64,000 bases of DNA from Francisella sp. SYW-9 (GTDB lineage: Bacteria > Pseudomonadota > Gammaproteobacteria > Francisellales > Francisellaceae), in the NCBI RefSeq assembly GCF_008711465.1, contig NZ_VXKQ01000008.1, positions 62,001 to 126,000 of the forward strand, written 5' to 3'. Positions 56,680 to 64,000 of this stretch are shown here, one piece after another. The notes under the pieces were generated by a model. It was given only the letters and a program-made list of their open reading frames with translations, was not told where the DNA came from and searched no databases. How positions within the stretch are numbered: the stretch's first letter is position 1; every line of letters starts with the position of its first letter. The translations under genes and the position numbers were made by a program.

Positions 56680-58383
56680 CTAATTAAAATTTGCTTTATT
56701 AAAAGGCCTTTCTTCCCTCTTAATTCTTGCAATAGTATCATAATAATATGACATCATAATATATCCTCCAGCGATATTATAAACATCATAACCTTGTTGC
56801 TGGAGCATCAATACAACATTGTAAGAGCGTTGACCAGTACGACAATGCACATATACAGGTTTTGACTTATCTATCTCTGCTAACCTGTCTCTAATTTCAG
56901 TCATTGAAATATTTTTTGCACCATTTAGCATACCATTAGCTATCTCTGATGGATTTCTCACATCAATAATTTGAGCATTTTCATCAATCAAATCTTTTAC
57001 CTTAGTAAAGGGTACTTGCTTAAAATCACCATTTAAAATATTACTCGCAACATAACCTGCATGATTTATAGCATCTTTACCAGTTGAATATGGTGGAGCA
57101 TAACAAAGTTCAAGATCCTGAAGATCCTCTACTGTCATACCTGCTTTTATAGCTGTAGCAAGCACATCCATCCTTTTATCAACGATACCTTGACCTGTTG
57201 CTTGAGCACCTAATAACTTACCAGTATTTTTCTCGAATATAATCTTCATAAATATTGGTTTAACTCCTGGCATAATACCTACTCTATCTACAGGCACAAC
57301 ATAAGTATAATCATACTCAATATTTAGGTTATGAAACTTAATCCAAGCCTCATTTAAACCAGTACTTGCACCAGTATAGTTAAAAACTTGTATTATTGAT
57401 GAAGCTATATAGCCATTATTTACAATCGTCTTACCATTTATATGATCAGCTATTAAACGTCCTTGTTTATTTGCTGGTCCTGCTAATGGCAAATTAAAAT
57501 CTTGATTACTCAAAGCATTCTTAACTAAGATAGCATCACCTGCAGCATAGATATCTTCATCTGATGTTTGATAGTTTTCATTAACTTGAATATGACCGCT
57601 CTTAGCTAGATCTATTCCAACATCTTTCAAAAATTTAGTATCTGGAGCTACACCTATAGATAAAACTACCAAGTCAGATTTGATTTCTTTACCTGACTCA
57701 AGTAAGACTTTATCAGACTCAAAACCAACAACTTTTTCTGATAACATCAGTTTAATATCATGCTCAAATAATTCTTTTTCTAAGAACTTAGCCATTTCAT
57801 AGTCAAAAGGACGCATAATTTGATTAGCCATCTCAACTATAGTTACATTAAAGCCTCTTTCTCTAAGATTCTCAGCAACCTCTATACCGATAAATCCAGC
57901 TCCAATAACAGTTACATCCTTGACTGTTTTGTTAGCATTAAAAACTGCTTGATGTATCTTTTTAACATCTACTACATTTCTTAGGATAAAATGATCTATC
58001 AAATCAAGTCCCTCAAATGGAGGCACTATTGGTTTAGCTCCTACAGCTACAATTAATTTATCATAGCTTTCTGTATATCTTTCATTAGTTTGAAGATTTA
58101 AAACTGTAACAAGCTTATTTGTCCTATCAATATCTATAACTTCAGAGTTTGTACGAGCATCGATATTATATTGCTTATCAAACTTTTCTGGTGTCATTAA
58201 AACTAGCTTCTCAGCTGGCTCAATATGTCCACCAAGGTGATATGGTAAACCGCAGTTTGAGAATGATACATGAGGATCCTTTTCAAACATGATAATCTCT
58301 GCTGATTCATCTAACCTTCTTAGCCTAGCAGCTGCTGATGCCCCTGCAGCAACTCCTCCAATTATTAGATATCTCTTAGTCAT
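56680..58383 (-). CDS. CoA-disulfide reductase with C-terminal rhodanese domain
   Basis: 567 residues. FAD domain motif YLIIGGVAAGASAAARLRR, redox-active Cys44 in SFSNCGLPYHLGG, the NAD(P)H motif DVTVIGAGFIGIEVAENL, and FAD C-terminal EDIYAAGDAI. From about residue 465 a rhodanese domain follows (IIDVRNPSEIANGMLNGAKNI; active Cys in VYVHCRTGQRS). This CoADR-RHD architecture reduces CoA persulfides/disulfides, protecting against reactive sulfur. Second gene of the minus-strand sulfur unit. Confidence 0.93.
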   Translation of the reverse strand: MTKRYLIIGGVAAGASAAARLRRLDESAEIIMFEKDPHVSFSNCGLPYHLGGHIEPAEKLVLMTPEKFDKQYNIDARTNSEVIDIDRTNKLVTVLNLQTNERYTESYDKLIVAVGAKPIVPPFEGLDLIDHFILRNVVDVKKIHQAVFNANKTVKDVTVIGAGFIGIEVAENLRERGFNVTIVEMANQIMRPFDYEMAKFLEKELFEHDIKLMLSEKVVGFESDKVLLESGKEIKSDLVVLSIGVAPDTKFLKDVGIDLAKSGHIQVNENYQTSDEDIYAAGDAILVKNALSNQDFNLPLAGPANKQGRLIADHINGKTIVNNGYIASSIIQVFNYTGASTGLNEAWIKFHNLNIEYDYTYVVPVDRVGIMPGVKPIFMKIIFEKNTGKLLGAQATGQGIVDKRMDVLATAIKAGMTVEDLQDLELCYAPPYSTGKDAINHAGYVASNILNGDFKQVPFTKVKDLIDENAQIIDVRNPSEIANGMLNGAKNISMTEIRDRLAEIDKSKPVYVHCRTGQRSYNVVLMLQQQGYDVYNIAGGYIMMSYYYDTIARIKREERPFNKANFN

Positions 58384-58405
58384 AAAAAGCTCCTTTTATT
58401 TTAAA

Positions 58406-58924
58406 TTATTTTCTTTTGTTATAGGGTAAAAACTCTAACATCACTGCTAACCCACAAGTTCCTGATAACCCTGCAAATAGAAGCCCTGCGCCAAAGAAAC
58501 CACTTAAAATTGCAAAATATTGAGATATTGTAAATGAAAGCACAACACCTAAAAGCACCATAAAACCTACTATGATCTGTACTTGTCGCATAATTGGTAA
58601 CGGTTCTTTAACATTTTTTTGTGTTGGCTGTTTATGCTGTTTCCATGCATTAATGCCACCTTCTAACAAATAAACCGCCTTTGCATTTAAATCTTTAACT
58701 TTCGTAGCTGCTTGATTTGTTCTATTTCCAGACTGACAATGAAGCACTACTATCTCATTAGACTGAATATTTGCATCATAAATTTCATCAACTGTGATAT
58801 TCTCAGCACAATCAATACACTCTCTACTATGCTCACCAGCTGTTCTAATATCGATTAGCTTAACTTTTTCTTTCTTTTTTAAATCAAGAAACTCTTTAAC
58901 TGAAATATTTTTTACTTGATGCAT
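58406..58924 (-). CDS. rhodanese with DUF2892 membrane region
   Basis: 172 residues: rhodanese domain 1-105 (KLIDIRTAGEHSRECIDCAEN, in part; active Cys in VLHCQSGNRTNQAA), then two membrane helices (about 117-140 and 145-165) with the small YgaP-like DUF2892 pattern. Such membrane rhodaneses are common partners of BigR regulators. First gene of the sulfur operon in transcription order after the regulator; AAAGGAG is 7 nt upstream of the ATG, and the candidate operator pair lies directly before it. Confidence 0.9.
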   Translation of the reverse strand: MHQVKNISVKEFLDLKKKEKVKLIDIRTAGEHSRECIDCAENITVDEIYDANIQSNEIVVLHCQSGNRTNQAATKVKDLNAKAVYLLEGGINAWKQHKQPTQKNVKEPLPIMRQVQIIVGFMVLLGVVLSFTISQYFAILSGFFGAGLLFAGLSGTCGLAVMLEFLPYNKRK

Positions 58925-58936
58925 TCCACTACTCCT

Positions 58937-58965
58937 TTAGATTTATCTAATTTAGATTTAACTAA
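58937..58965. promoter_or_regulatory. two tandem TTAG-N6-CTAA dyads, candidate ArsR-type operators
   Basis: TTAG at 58937-58940 with CTAA 58947-58950, and TTAG 58952-58955 with CTAA 58962-58965: two identical-architecture dyads with centres 15 bp apart. They sit just before the Shine-Dalgarno of the rhodanese gene and after the regulator stop. A third copy lies before the regulator itself. Confidence 0.55.
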
Positions 58966-58982
58966 TATTTAATGTAAATTTT

Positions 58983-59276
58983 TTATCCACAATATATGTT
59001 ATATAAAGCTTCTAATATTTTCTTAACAGCAGGATCTTTTAAACTATAGAAAACTGTTTGAGCTTCTTTTCTAGTCTGTACTAACCCTTCTCTTCTCAAA
59101 ACAGATAAATGCTGAGAAAATGCTGACTGGCTAAGATCGGAATATTCAGCAAGCTCACCAACTGTCATCTCTTGTCTTAAAAGTAAACATAGTATCAATA
59201 ATCTAGACTCATGCGAAATAGCCTTTAATAGTGATGATGCTTTACTTGCATTATCTTTTATTTGCATTAAATCCAT
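58983..59276 (-). CDS. ArsR-family regulator, BigR/SqrR-like persulfide sensor
   Basis: 97 residues. Winged helix-turn-helix (DLSQSAFSQHLSVLRREGLVQTR), no metal-binding CxC motifs. Cys30 in LLILCLLLRQEM and Cys96 at the C-terminus (IYCG) match the two-cysteine pair that forms a tetrasulfide/disulfide link in BigR and SqrR reactive-sulfur sensors. Upstream of, and co-oriented with, rhodanese, CoA-disulfide reductase, dioxygenase and exporter genes, exactly the BigR-type set. Repression relieved by persulfides is inferred. Starts at an ATG with MDLMQIKD; the third dyad lies 39 bp upstream. Confidence 0.85.
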   Translation of the reverse strand: MDLMQIKDNASKASSLLKAISHESRLLILCLLLRQEMTVGELAEYSDLSQSAFSQHLSVLRREGLVQTRKEAQTVFYSLKDPAVKKILEALYNIYCG

Positions 59277-59313
59277 AGTTAAATTTATCCTTTTAAAACT
59301 TCAATACACACAT

Positions 59314-59329
59314 ATTAGCAAATACTAAT
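59314..59329. promoter_or_regulatory. TTAG-N6-CTAA dyad upstream of the ArsR gene
   Basis: ATTAG (59314-59318) and CTAAT (59325-59329) flank a 6-bp spacer, the same core as at 58937-58965. Located 38-53 bp upstream of the regulator start, where autoregulation would act. Confidence 0.5.
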
Positions 59330-59464
59330 TTAGATATCAATAATATAAATAATAATTTTAAATTAATTTCCATAAGTTTATAAACCTCTGTAACAATATG
59401 ATAAAAGTCAAAATAAAGCTATATGATATAATTACATTAAAAATAGACTATAGAGGATAAACTG

Positions 59465-59914
59465 ATGTTAGAAATAATCCAAATTTCTGTTGCTGCTCTC
59501 TGTGGTATTGCAGTAGGAATTGAAAGACAACATTATGGATCATCCGCAGGAATTAGAACTTATGCTCTTGTTTGTGTTGGATCGTGCCTATTTGGAATTA
59601 TATCAACTCATGCAAGAGGCGGAGCATATTATGAAAGTGTTGTTGACCCTACTAGAATAGCTGCTCAAATTGTTACAGGAGTTGGATTTATTGGAGGAGG
59701 TATTATCTTTAAAGATAGTAACCGTGTTAGAGGAATTACAACAGCTTCTACAGTTTGGATTATGGCCTCAATTGGTTTAGCCATTGCTTTTGAGATGTTT
59801 TTATTACCTATTGCAGCTACTATACTGTGTATTATTATTTTAACTTCAAATAGATGGCCTTTTTTTAAAAAAATAGGTAAAAAACATCAGCATTATTCAG
59901 AAGATGAGGAATAA
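59465..59914 (+). CDS. MgtC/SapB family membrane protein
   Basis: 149 residues, about four membrane helices. The conserved region QISVAALCGIAVGIERQHYG, then SAGIRTYALVCVGSCLFGI, AAQIVTGVGFIGGGIIFKD and GITTASTVWIMASIGLAIAFE matches the N-terminal half of MgtC/SapB. The C-terminal ACT-like domain of MgtC is lacking, giving the short SapB-type form. MgtC supports survival under low magnesium or inside macrophages. AGAGGA is 6-7 nt upstream of the ATG. It is divergent from the ArsR operon. Confidence 0.88.
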   Translation: MLEIIQISVAALCGIAVGIERQHYGSSAGIRTYALVCVGSCLFGIISTHARGGAYYESVVDPTRIAAQIVTGVGFIGGGIIFKDSNRVRGITTASTVWIMASIGLAIAFEMFLLPIAATILCIIILTSNRWPFFKKIGKKHQHYSEDEE

Positions 59915-59958
59915 ATTTCAAGCTTTACGATCAGTCTTAGAGAAAGTTTAGAGAAAGG

Positions 59959-60468
59959 CTAAAAAACCTCTCCAAACTCCTTTGCATAATAAACTGTTTG
60001 ACCCTTTAAAAGCTCTAGCTTATTAGTTAGATCTAAAACCATAAAGACATCACTTGGTACATCATACTGACATTTTATTGTATATTCACTTGTTGGTTTA
60101 AAACCAAAACGAGGATAATAACTAGGATGACCTAAAACGAATATAGCATCTATATTATTTTTTTTAGCTTCTTTTATAACTGCTTCAACAAGTTTTGTGC
60201 CTATTCCTTGATTTTGATATTCTGGTGCTACGCTCATTGGAGCTAAGCCAAATATGCTTATATTACTTGCTTTTGCTTCCATTTTAGAGAGAACTATCTG
60301 GCCTACAATTGTATTATCTATCTCAGCAACTAGAGATATTAAACTCTGATGATCAGTATGCAATAGTCTAACTAACTTCTCTTCATCATCAGTTTCAAAA
60401 GATGAAGCAATAAGCTGATAAACAGCTTCTTGATCTTTTAGTTGTTCATAACGAATATTTATATTCAT
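59959..60468 (-). CDS. GNAT acetyltransferase, YhbS-like
   Basis: 169 residues. Motif A of GNAT proteins: APMSVAPEYQNQGIGTKLVEAVIKEAKK (in part, about 80-107, with the Q/RxxGxG/A acetyl-CoA loop QNQGIGT), followed by FVLGHPSYYPRFGFKPTSEY typical of YhbS-like proteins. N-terminus has IRYEQLKDQEAVYQLI. Substrate unknown. It is 3 bp after the 60472 gene on the same strand and is likely co-transcribed with it. Confidence 0.85.
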   Translation of the reverse strand: MNINIRYEQLKDQEAVYQLIASSFETDDEEKLVRLLHTDHQSLISLVAEIDNTIVGQIVLSKMEAKASNISIFGLAPMSVAPEYQNQGIGTKLVEAVIKEAKKNNIDAIFVLGHPSYYPRFGFKPTSEYTIKCQYDVPSDVFMVLDLTNKLELLKGQTVYYAKEFGEVF

Positions 60469-60471
60469 AAA

Positions 60472-61191
60472 TTAATCCTTTATAACTAAATCTCTAGTTG
60501 AACGTATTTCAATATTTAAAAACTTATCTGTTTTTTTGATTCTTCCAAAGACTGCAAACTTAGCTCTTTTACTTTTATCAAAATCTAAATACTTCACTTG
60601 ATTTGGCACTATAAATATAGAAAATCTTGACTCTTGATCAAGCTTAAAAAGAAGCTTTTTACTGTCATCTATATCTGAAGCTGTAATTCCTGCTACCCCA
60701 TAAATAATACAATATTTATTATTAATACTCTGTATATCCATATCAGCTAGTTCCAAACCATTTATTGTATAAATATCTTGCTTTGAGTATTCTCGAGTGC
60801 GATTTTCAGCTAACTGTTGCTTTTTAAAAGGCATTAGATTTAGTTCATCTTCCTTTTTAAGCACACCATCATTTTCAAGTTTTGTAAGAAGATTTATGTA
60901 TCTTTCAAGATTTTTATTAACTAAAAAGTTAAGCTTACTCATATCTTTTTTTGAGTCACTTAGAACAAGTTCTTTTATCTTATCATTTGCTATTGGTTTA
61001 CTAGATCTAAGACATAGCTCATCATGCTTATCTTCACCTTTAATAAACTCAAAGTACGAATCTTGATTTGCCTTACGGATAAGCTTTAATTTAGCCTTAC
61101 CACAATCTGGACAGAAAATGTTGCCAAAGTGTAGTTTACTACTATATTCACTAGCTTTTATAAAACCTTTTTTATATCTGGCTACTTTCAC
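60472..61191 (-). CDS. zinc-motif protein, unknown function
   Basis: 239 residues from a GTG start at 61191 with AAGGAA about 7 nt upstream. A CxxC-type motif NIFCPDCGKAKLKLI (about 25-39) plus DKHDELCLRSS (His and Cys, about 58-66) forms a probable zinc site near the N-terminus, as seen in nucleic-acid or competence-type proteins; the rest is helical and charged. No family recognised. A 15-bp palindrome lies 24 bp before the start and could be its operator. Followed at 3 bp by the GNAT gene. Confidence 0.55.
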   Translation of the reverse strand: MKVARYKKGFIKASEYSSKLHFGNIFCPDCGKAKLKLIRKANQDSYFEFIKGEDKHDELCLRSSKPIANDKIKELVLSDSKKDMSKLNFLVNKNLERYINLLTKLENDGVLKKEDELNLMPFKKQQLAENRTREYSKQDIYTINGLELADMDIQSINNKYCIIYGVAGITASDIDDSKKLLFKLDQESRFSIFIVPNQVKYLDFDKSKRAKFAVFGRIKKTDKFLNIEIRSTRDLVIKD

Positions 61192-61214
61192 TATTATTTC
61201 CTTTATTCAAAAGA

Positions 61215-61229
61215 TTGAACAATGTTCAA
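61215..61229. promoter_or_regulatory. 15-bp perfect palindrome upstream of the zinc-motif gene
   Basis: TTGAAC-AAT-GTTCAA, arms complete, 24 bp before the GTG start. The form resembles a dimeric repressor site; it is not the usual gammaproteobacterial LexA box (CTGT-N8-ACAG). Confidence 0.35.
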
Positions 61230-61255
61230 CCACTATAGTTTTTTTAAATTTTAAC

Positions 61256-61945
61256 CTAAATTTTTTTAAACAGTATATCTGATATTTGATGATCTAGGTT
61301 TTGACCTCTTTTTTCAAATTTTGTCAAAGGGCGCCATTCTGGCCTTGGTGCAAACCCAGAATACATATTTTGATATTTATCATCACTTTCAAGTAGTTCT
61401 AAAACATCTTCAGCATAAGGCAACCAATCACTAGCATAATGAAATACTCCGCTAGTCTTAAGCTTCTTAGCAAAAAGATCTATATTAGATTGATTAACTA
61501 ATCTACGTTTATTATGTTTTTTCTTATGCCATGGATCAGGAAAATATACTTGCACTCCAGATAGAGACTCATCAGCAATCATATTTTCTAAAATCTCAAC
61601 AGCATCATGGCTCATTACCAGAAGGTTTGATATATTTTGATGTTCTATTTCATATAAGATATTTCCAACACCAGCTTTATGTACTTCTATGCCTAGATAG
61701 TTCTTATCTGGATTCTCTAAGGCCATTTGAATCAATGATCCTCCCATTCCAAAACCAATTTCTAAAACTACTGGATTAGCATTAGAAAATATCTCTGAAA
61801 AATCTATTCGTCTATCATGATTATAGCTAATCATATATTTCTCAGCATAACTTTCAAGCGCTTGCTGTTGCTTCTTCGTTACCCTACCAGCCCTTTGTAC
61901 ATAACTTTTTACTTGGCGTAAATTTTCTTTAGATTTATCACACAT
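61256..61945 (-). CDS. trmB: tRNA (guanine-N7)-methyltransferase TrmB
   Basis: 229 residues. SAM fold: [38 protein letters not shown] (in part; SAM loop EIGFGMGGS about 55-63), [22 protein letters not shown] with the FPDPWxKxxHxKRR signature, and the C-terminal [14 protein letters not shown]. Forms m7G46 in tRNAs. Single-gene unit; ends shortly before the GTG-started 61191 gene. Confidence 0.96.
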   Translation of the reverse strand: MCDKSKENLRQVKSYVQRAGRVTKKQQQALESYAEKYMISYNHDRRIDFSEIFSNANPVVLEIGFGMGGSLIQMALENPDKNYLGIEVHKAGVGNILYEIEHQNISNLLVMSHDAVEILENMIADESLSGVQVYFPDPWHKKKHNKRRLVNQSNIDLFAKKLKTSGVFHYASDWLPYAEDVLELLESDDKYQNMYSGFAPRPEWRPLTKFEKRGQNLDHQISDILFKKI

Positions 61946-62011
61946 TTTTCTAGATTTACAATTTTATTAATACTATTCTATATCAACTATAATAAAAATA
62001 AGAGTGTATCC

Positions 62012-62650
62012 GTGTTAATATTTTTAACAATTCTTGCTTTACAGATTAGTTGCTTAGTTCTTCCGGGACCAGATTTTTTTATAACTATTAGTAATTCTAT
62101 CAAATTTGGTCAAAGACAAGGGGTTTATACAGCTTCTGGGATAGCATCAGGAATTCTTATCAATACATTTATCGTCTACTGGTTCGGGTCATTTTTACTC
62201 TATAAACAACCGATACTATTTAAGTGCTTAATCTTAATCGGATCCATATATTTAGCTTATCTAGCCTTTAACCTATATAAAAGTATATTTACAAAACAAC
62301 AAGATTTAAATCCAAACGCTAGTCAACATATTAAAAACCTAAATACTTTTGCTGTGCCATCAAGTCTTAAGCTTTTTTTAAACGGAGCCTTCACTAATTT
62401 AGCTAATGCAAAAGTTTTAGTTTTCTTTAGCTCAATGTTAAGTTTAGTTGATGGTCTATCTAGTTTAGGTAAAGTCGGTATTTGGATATGTATAGCTCTT
62501 ACAACATTTATTTGGTTTTGTATTGTTGCTACTTTTTTTGGCAATAATAAGCTTAGACAGATCTTCTTTAGAAATATTAAAAAGCTAGAGTTTATTTCGG
62601 CAATATTTATAACTGTTTTTGTAATAATTATTGTAATTGAACTTTTCTAA
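62012..62650 (+). CDS. LysE/RhtB family amino-acid exporter
   Basis: 212 residues, five to six membrane helices, GTG start at 62012. [24 protein letters not shown] matches the LysE/RhtB first helix (PGPDxxxVxxxxxxxG), and [10 protein letters not shown]-like middle loop plus [21 protein letters not shown] (in part) the central NPK/A segment typical of the family. Exports threonine, homoserine lactone, lysine or other amino acids; the substrate is not predictable. Overlaps the convergent nadK by 4 bp. Confidence 0.88.
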   Translation: MLIFLTILALQISCLVLPGPDFFITISNSIKFGQRQGVYTASGIASGILINTFIVYWFGSFLLYKQPILFKCLILIGSIYLAYLAFNLYKSIFTKQQDLNPNASQHIKNLNTFAVPSSLKLFLNGAFTNLANAKVLVFFSSMLSLVDGLSSLGKVGIWICIALTTFIWFCIVATFFGNNKLRQIFFRNIKKLEFISAIFITVFVIIIVIELF

Positions 62651-63534
62651 AATAAAACCTTACTCCAACCTAATTTTTCTCTTAAAGTATCATAATAGTT
62701 ATAATCTTGTGTATGTAGAACTGTAACTTTCTTTTCCGCCTTTTTAATAGTCACTTTCTGATGAGAACTTAGGATAGTATCATGTCTACCATCTATACTT
62801 AAGACAGGCTCAGGATTATTATATTCTGTTATATAGATATCAATAACACTATCATCTGATATTACCAAAGGTCTACTATTTAATGAATGTGAACATATCG
62901 GTACAAGAACTATACTATTTTGATTAGGATTAAGAATCGGACCACCTGCTGCCATAGCATGTGCTGTAGAGCCTGTAGGTGTCGATACAATTAGTCCATC
63001 TCCACGTTGATCAAAAGCATATCTTCCATCGATATAAACTTTTAAACCAAACATTAATCCTCGACTTGAAGTTATTGCTATCTCATTAAGTGCTATTGAT
63101 GCCTCTAAAGGAACACGTAAGTTATCATCAACCCGACACTTAAGCATACTTACATTAGAAATAGAAACTTGACCTTTTAGAATATTCAAAAGATCATCTT
63201 TTAAAGTTCTATCATTTGGAGCTATAGTTGTCAAAAAACCTAGCTTACCTTTATTAACACCCATAACAGGTATATGACTATACAAGGCTAATACTCTAGC
63301 TGCTTTTAAAAAATTTCCATCGCCGCCGACAACAATTGCAACATCGCAATTAAGTGCTATTTCTTTTAAACTAAGAACTTCAATATCTCTTAAATTAATA
63401 TCTTCAGCAGTCTCAGTTTCTACAACTATTTGTAAGCCTTTTTCAACAAGAAAATTACAAAGCATTTCGACAGTTCGACTAACATCCTCTTTATAGTGCT
63501 TCCCTATAATGGCTACTTTTTGATATTCAAACAT
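62647..63534 (-). CDS. nadK: NAD kinase
   Basis: 295 residues. GGDGN motif [18 protein letters not shown] (about 67-84), [60 protein letters not shown] and [16 protein letters not shown] are all diagnostic. Phosphorylates NAD to NADP with ATP. Ends in a 4-bp convergent overlap with the LysE-type gene. Confidence 0.97.
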   Translation of the reverse strand: MFEYQKVAIIGKHYKEDVSRTVEMLCNFLVEKGLQIVVETETAEDINLRDIEVLSLKEIALNCDVAIVVGGDGNFLKAARVLALYSHIPVMGVNKGKLGFLTTIAPNDRTLKDDLLNILKGQVSISNVSMLKCRVDDNLRVPLEASIALNEIAITSSRGLMFGLKVYIDGRYAFDQRGDGLIVSTPTGSTAHAMAAGGPILNPNQNSIVLVPICSHSLNSRPLVISDDSVIDIYITEYNNPEPVLSIDGRHDTILSSHQKVTIKKAEKKVTVLHTQDYNYYDTLREKLGWSKVLF

Positions 63535-63631
63535 TCTCTTTGCTTTAAAAAAATTTTATTAGAACTAGTATAGCAAAAAATAAATTAACCAATAAATATT
63601 AATATCTGATTTTTTTGATAAAGAAAATATT

Positions 63632-64000
63632 CTAAGACTTTAAACGAATACCTTTTTCTAATAAGTACCAGCAAAGGTAATACAATATAAATGTAAAAAT
63701 AATAATTGCAGTAAATGCATAATATGGATTAACAGTTGAAACACCAATAAAACCATATCTCACAAAATCAACTATATAAAATAATGGATTACATGAAGAT
63801 ATAAAATGCCAAAAACCAGTAAGACTATTTATATTATAAAAAACTCCTCCTAAATAGATAAGAGGGGCTAATATAAACGTAGGGAAGATAGTAGTATCAT
63901 CAAATTTCTGTGAGAATATAGCATTTATTAAACCACCAAGTGAGAATAATGCTCCACAAAATATAAACCCAGCTAAAACTAAAAATACACTATGAATAGT
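63632..64000 (-). CDS. ABC-2 type transport permease, C-terminal part
   Basis: Open on the minus strand from the window edge to TAG at 63632-63634, 122 residues. GLINAIFSQKFDDTTIFPTF, APLIYLGGVFYNINSLTGFW, SSCNPLFYIVDFVRYGFIGV and the last helix YYAFTAIIIFTFILYCL are characteristic of YadH-type ABC-2 permeases, which export polysaccharide or drugs with a YadG-like ATPase. The N-terminal half is beyond the window. Confidence 0.88.
   Translation of the reverse strand, partial: TIHSVFLVLAGFIFCGALFSLGGLINAIFSQKFDDTTIFPTFILAPLIYLGGVFYNINSLTGFWHFISSCNPLFYIVDFVRYGFIGVSTVNPYYAFTAIIIFTFILYYLCWYLLEKGIRLKS

Overview
The window is AT-rich, densely coding gammaproteobacterial DNA that looks like Francisella or a close relative. 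The main reasons are the PanG-type ketopantoate reductase heading panG-panB-panC-panD-coaX, the gammaproteobacterial glyW-cysT-leuZ-like tRNA cluster, a family of small Cys-lipoproteins of a kind I associate with Francisella, and the AT-biased codon use. The assignment rests on recognition of families, not on a database search. No rRNA, CRISPR array or intact mobile element was found.

Layout. 1-8.8 kb: end of an MFS carboxylate/sugar transporter, L-2-hydroxyglutarate oxidase, a YiiX-like peptidase, DNA ligase (ligA), then the five-gene pantothenate/CoA operon and a GNAT acetyltransferase. 8.9-11.4 kb: a TauE-type exporter and a DHA2 drug-efflux MFS preceded by a 26-codon leader ORF. 11.4-27 kb: recD-recB and recC, separated by an accessory stretch holding a PAT-type MFS transporter, a Sir2 operon with one decayed gene, a WYL regulator and a PD-(D/E)XK-like gene split at an A7 run. 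27-33 kb: VirK-like and other secreted proteins, an FMN glutamate-synthase-like enzyme, an aromatic amino-acid permease flanked by two unannotated paralogous about 40-residue secreted peptides, a decayed integrase, and the Gly-Cys-Leu tRNA operon. 33-43 kb: a large exported protein, FeoA, a SPOR protein, the sufE-hemD-hemX-hemY-gloB operon, tRNA-Asn with a consensus promoter, a 0.6-kb structured intergenic region, and proS. 42.6-52.8 kb: surface-polysaccharide-type membrane proteins, a YbdL-like aminotransferase and YafV-like omega-amidase separated by three lipoprotein paralogues and a decayed gene, then nusB, ycgN and a 2OG oxygenase. 52.7-59.3 kb: sulfur handling, with a rhodanese-cysteine desulfurase fusion, an alpha/beta hydrolase, a TauE exporter, a persulfide dioxygenase, a CoA-disulfide reductase-rhodanese, a rhodanese membrane protein and an ArsR/BigR-like regulator with three matching dyads. 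59.4-64 kb: MgtC-like protein, GNAT, a Zn-motif protein, trmB, a LysE exporter, nadK and a partial ABC-2 permease.

The most unusual observations are these. (1) Nearly identical 50-bp palindromic elements (48/50) sit in the same reading frame inside both recB and recC, and recC carries a second composite repeat-derived insertion of about 70 residues. (2) Two tiny secreted peptides share a C-terminal SFPPPxMxLA signature and similar upstream DNA. (3) The repeated dyad TTAG-N6-CTAA marks a likely persulfide-responsive regulon. (4) There are long-loop hairpins with anti-Shine-Dalgarno-like loops beside tRNA-Asn. (5) A Sir2-operon gene is broken by one amber codon and two mutually compensating frameshifts.
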